Source: Nocardioides sp.
Lineage (GTDB): Bacteria; Actinomycetota; Actinomycetes; Propionibacteriales; Nocardioidaceae
DNA: 8,481 nt
Assembly: GCA_031177735.1 (NCBI GenBank)
Contig: JAPSKJ010000082.1
Span: 1 to 8,481, forward strand
Direction of reading: 5' to 3'
How positions within the stretch are numbered: position 1 is the stretch's first letter; every line of letters starts with the position of its first letter. Under the pieces are notes generated by a model. That model was not told the DNA's origin. It worked only from the letters and a program-made list of their open reading frames with translations, and did not search any database. The position numbers were made by a program, and so were the translations under genes. Shown here in pieces: positions 6,306 through 8,481 of the stretch.

Positions 6306-7273
6306 TGCCAGAGTTCCCCGCGGTCAGCGTCAGCGGCCTCGTCATGGAGTACGCCGGCAAGCGGGCCGTCGACGGACTCGACCTCGAGGTCGCGCGCCAT
6401 TCCATCACGGCGGTGCTCGGCCCCAACGGTGCGGGCAAGACCACGACGCTGGAGACCTGCGAGGGCTACCGGCGCCCGCACGCCGGATCGGTGCGCGTCC
6501 TGGAGCTCGACCCGATCCGCGACCGCCGGGCCCTGCTCCCGCGCATCGGCGTGATGCTGCAGGGCCAGGGCGCCTGGAGCGGCGTGCGCGCCATGGAGAT
6601 GCTGCGTCACGTGGCCCGCATGCACGCACACCCGCTCGACGTCGAGATGCTCGCCGACCGGCTGGGCCTGGAGAGCTGCGGCCGCACGCCCTACCGGCGG
6701 CTGTCCGGCGGCCAGCAGCAGCGTCTCGGCCTGGCGATGGCCATCGTCGGGCGACCGGAGCTCGTGTTCGTCGACGAGCCCACCGCCGGCATGGACCCGC
6801 AGGCGCGCCGCACGACCTGGGAGCTGCTGCGCGAGCTGCGCGGCGACGGTGTCACGGTCGTGCTCACGACCCACTACCTCGACGAGGCCGAGCAGCTCGC
6901 CGACAACGTGCACATCATCGACCGCGGCCGGATGATCGCCTCCGGGACGCCGCTCGAGCTGACCCGGGGCGGCAACAGCGCCACGATCCGCCTGGTCGTG
7001 ACCAGGCCGTTCCCACCCGGGGCACCCGAGTCGCTGCGCGCCACGCTCGGCGAGCGCATCGAGGTGACCCGGCTCGACGAGCGCAGCCTGGTCGTCACCG
7101 GGCCCGCCGACGGCAGCACGCTGGCGCGCGTCTCCCGGTGGTGCGAGGAGCACGACGTGCTGCCCGAGTCGCTCATCCTCGGACGCCGCAGCCTCGAGGA
7201 CGTGTTCCTGGAGATCACCGGCCGGCCGTTGGCTGCCGCGGACGACACCATCGAGGAGGCGCTCCGTGGCTGA
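6305..7273 (+). CDS. ABC-2 type exporter, ATP-binding protein (DrrA-like)
   Basis: 322-aa ATPase that would power the permease encoded next to it at the cytoplasmic membrane. Motifs in order: Walker A GPNGAGKT at 39-46, Q-loop around Q86 in MLQGQGAW, signature LSGGQQQR at 133-140, Walker B LVFVDEPT at 153-160, D-loop GMDP and switch H190 in TTHYLDEAEQ. After the nucleotide-binding domain, residues about 225-322 form a C-terminal extension ending in SLEDVFLEITGR, typical of the CcmA/DrrA group. The GTG start follows from the leaderless promoter; the longer reading to 6041 runs through sufR and is not credible. The substrate is unknown. Mycobacteria have, from memory, a similar transporter beside suf (Rv1458c region) annotated as antibiotic transport. 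Linkage to ctaA suggests instead a role in heme or oxidase assembly, which is inference. Confidence 0.93.
   Translation: MPEFPAVSVSGLVMEYAGKRAVDGLDLEVARHSITAVLGPNGAGKTTTLETCEGYRRPHAGSVRVLELDPIRDRRALLPRIGVMLQGQGAWSGVRAMEMLRHVARMHAHPLDVEMLADRLGLESCGRTPYRRLSGGQQQRLGLAMAIVGRPELVFVDEPTAGMDPQARRTTWELLRELRGDGVTVVLTTHYLDEAEQLADNVHIIDRGRMIASGTPLELTRGGNSATIRLVVTRPFPPGAPESLRATLGERIEVTRLDERSLVVTGPADGSTLARVSRWCEEHDVLPESLILGRRSLEDVFLEITGRPLAAADDTIEEALRG
7253..7259 (+). promoter_or_regulatory. Ribosome binding site deciding the permease start
   Basis: GAGGAGG lies inside the 3' end of the ATPase gene, with a 6-nt spacer to the GTG at 7266. It supports that GTG as the permease start even though it overlaps the ATPase stop codon by 8 nt. 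Confidence 0.75.
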
Positions 7274-8057
7274 GCTCGCTGCGACCGGGACCTTCGCACC
7301 CCGGCCGGGGGCGGCACCGCTGACCCGCCAGGTGCTCGCGCAGGCGGGCATGGAGGCGCGCCTGATGCTGCGCAACGGTGAGCAGCTGCTCCTCGCGCTG
7401 GTCATCCCGGTCATCGTGCTGCTCGCCGGCGTCACCGGCGGTGACCGCATCGACCTGGCCGACGCTCTCGATCTCGAGGGCCGCCTCGTCGACGTGCTGA
7501 CCCCGGGCGTCCTCGCCCTGGCGGTGATGTCGACGTCGTTCACCTCCCTCGCGATCGCGACCGGGTTCGAGCGTCGCTACGGCGTCATCAAGCGGCTGGG
7601 GGCCTCACCACTCCCCCGCACCGGGCTGCTCGCCGGCAAGGTGCTCGCGCTGCTGGTCGTCGTGCTGGTCCAGCTCTTCGTCATCGGTGGGGTCGGACAG
7701 CTCCTGGGATGGACTCCGCAGCCCGGTGTACTGGGATTCATGCTGGCGATCGTCCTGGGCTGCGCGGCGTTCGCCTCGCTCGGCCTGTTCGTCGCCGGTG
7801 TGCTGCGCGCGGAGGCGACCCTGGCCGCGGCCAACCTGATCTATCTGCTCCTTCTCGCCGGCGGTGCAGTGGTGCTGCCGGTGTCGGCGTACGGCGGCTT
7901 CGGCGACGTCGCGCGCTGGCTGCCCTCGGGGGCTCTCGGCGAGGCCATGCGGACCGCGCTCCTCGACGGCGGCACCGGCTGGCGCGACCTCGGGGTGCTC
8001 GCGGCGTGGGCAGTGCTGGGCACCGGACTCACGGCAAGGACGTTCACATGGGAATGA
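7266..8057 (+). CDS. ABC-2 type transporter permease
   Basis: 263-aa integral membrane protein that forms the translocation path of the exporter with the preceding ATPase. Six hydrophobic segments are visible at about 40-58, 79-99, 121-146, 155-180, 185-205 and 240-256, the normal ABC-2 topology. Between segments 2 and 3 lies the sequence ERRYGVIKRLGASPLPR (102-118). This motif is typical of ABC-2 permeases and probably a coupling element facing the ATPase. The N-terminal 20 residues are Ala/Pro-rich and not a signal peptide. The GTG start has GAGGAGG six bases upstream and overlaps the ATPase gene by 8 nt, so the two are translated together. The gene overlaps ctaA at its 3' end. The substrate cannot be read from the sequence. 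Confidence 0.92.
   Translation: MAELAATGTFAPRPGAAPLTRQVLAQAGMEARLMLRNGEQLLLALVIPVIVLLAGVTGGDRIDLADALDLEGRLVDVLTPGVLALAVMSTSFTSLAIATGFERRYGVIKRLGASPLPRTGLLAGKVLALLVVVLVQLFVIGGVGQLLGWTPQPGVLGFMLAIVLGCAAFASLGLFVAGVLRAEATLAAANLIYLLLLAGGAVVLPVSAYGGFGDVARWLPSGALGEAMRTALLDGGTGWRDLGVLAAWAVLGTGLTARTFTWE
8036..8040 (+). promoter_or_regulatory. Ribosome binding site deciding the ctaA start
   Basis: AAGGA is 7 nt before the ATG at 8048 and 13 nt before the in-frame ATG at 8054. The spacing favours 8048 as the ctaA start. Confidence 0.65.
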
Positions 8058-8481
8058 CCCACACGACCGCACCGAGCGCGACCACCGACCGCAGTCGGCA
8101 CTGGCTGTGGTGGGCGGCTGTCGCCAACCTGGTGGCCAACATCGGGATCGTCGTCACCGGCGGGGCCGTGCGGCTGACCGGCTCGGGCCTGGGCTGCCCG
8201 ACGTGGCCGCGCTGCACCGAGGAGTCCTACGTCCCGCACGGCGAGCTCGGCGTGCACGGTGCCATCGAGTTCGGCAACCGGATGCTGACCTTCGCGGTCG
8301 GACTGGTCGCCCTGGCCACGGTGGTGCTCGCGGTGGTGGTGCTGCTGCGCGGCGGCGCGGAGCGCGCGCGTGCCGAGGACGGGCGGGCGGCCGTGCTGGC
8401 GGCGGTCGTGCTGGCCGGCGTGCCCCTGCAGGCCGTCATCGGCGGCATCACCGTGTGGACCGACCTCAACCCCTACGTCGT
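8048..8481 (+). CDS. ctaA: CtaA/COX15-type heme A synthase (5' part, cut by window end)
   Basis: The first 144 residues of a membrane enzyme that oxidises the C8 methyl group of heme O to a formyl group, making heme A for aa3-type cytochrome oxidase. TM1 is at about 19-41, followed by the family block GGAVRLTGSGLGCPTW. The first outer loop holds the cysteine pair C50 and C56, like the redox-active pair of Bacillus CtaA. TM2 begins near 80 after IEFGNRMLTF, which contains the probable catalytic glutamate E74. TM3 lies at about 114-136 with PLQAVIGGITVW. Where Bacillus CtaA has a heme-ligand His three residues after the Glu (EYSHR), this protein has Asn (N77); a nearby H70 precedes E74. The ATG at 8048 is preferred by ribosome-site spacing and overlaps the permease by 10 nt; ATG 8054 would give an ATGA overlap. 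The C-terminal half is outside the window. Confidence 0.93.
   Translation, partial: MGMTHTTAPSATTDRSRHWLWWAAVANLVANIGIVVTGGAVRLTGSGLGCPTWPRCTEESYVPHGELGVHGAIEFGNRMLTFAVGLVALATVVLAVVVLLRGGAERARAEDGRAAVLAAVVLAGVPLQAVIGGITVWTDLNPYV

Noticed and set aside
6281..7543. Minus-strand open frame of 420 codons opposite the ABC ATPase
   Set aside because: The plus strand has complete Walker A, signature and Walker B motifs in frame; the antisense reading is Arg/Ala/Gly-rich with no domain.
1..8481. CRISPR arrays, tRNA or rRNA genes, insertion sequences, attachment sites, terminators
   Set aside because: No spaced direct repeats, RNA-gene signatures, transposase motifs or hairpin plus T-run were seen on either strand; almost every base lies in a coding region apart from the 142-bp divergent gap.

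Overview
The window comes from a high-GC actinobacterium. Codon third positions are almost all G or C, start codons include GTG, and the gene order matches the actinobacterial SUF locus. The order sufR-sufB-sufD-Rieske-sufC-sufS-sufU-(sufT), facing away from an ABC transporter and ctaA, best fits a Nocardioides-like or other Propionibacteriales genome. That genus-level guess is inference.

Positions 1-6162 on the minus strand are one tightly packed operon for iron-sulfur cluster assembly. It starts with the repressor SufR and continues with the scaffold pair SufB and SufD, a small Rieske-type [2Fe-2S] protein, the ATPase SufC, the cysteine desulfurase SufS and the zinc-dependent sulfur-transfer protein SufU. 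The first codons of a further gene, probably the SufT/DUF59 assembly factor, run off the left edge. Neighbouring genes overlap by 4 nt (ATGA) at four junctions and are 1, 3 or 16 nt apart at the other three, so co-transcription and translational coupling are likely. Together they form a complete SufBCD/SufS/SufU pathway: SufS frees sulfur from cysteine, SufU relays it, and SufBC(D) builds the cluster using ATP.

Positions 6163-6304 are a 142-bp divergent control region. On the sufR side there is a promoter-like element. A 5-5-5 bp inverted repeat lies just downstream of it and overlaps the probable GTG start of sufR, which makes it a good candidate for the autoregulatory SufR operator. On the other side, a TACACT -10 element sits exactly six bases before the GTG of the ABC ATPase gene, the signature of a leaderless transcript.

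Positions 6305-8481 on the plus strand hold an ABC-2 type exporter (ATPase then a six-helix permease, overlapping by 8 nt) and the start of ctaA, heme A synthase (overlapping the permease by 10 nt, cut by the right edge). These three look like one operon for cytochrome oxidase heme maturation plus a transporter of unknown substrate. SUF next to this transporter and ctaA is, from memory, a recurrent arrangement in actinobacteria including mycobacteria. It is therefore conserved biology rather than a new system. The least explained parts are the Rieske protein inside the suf operon, the substrate of the transporter, and an Asn where the first heme-ligand His of CtaA is expected.
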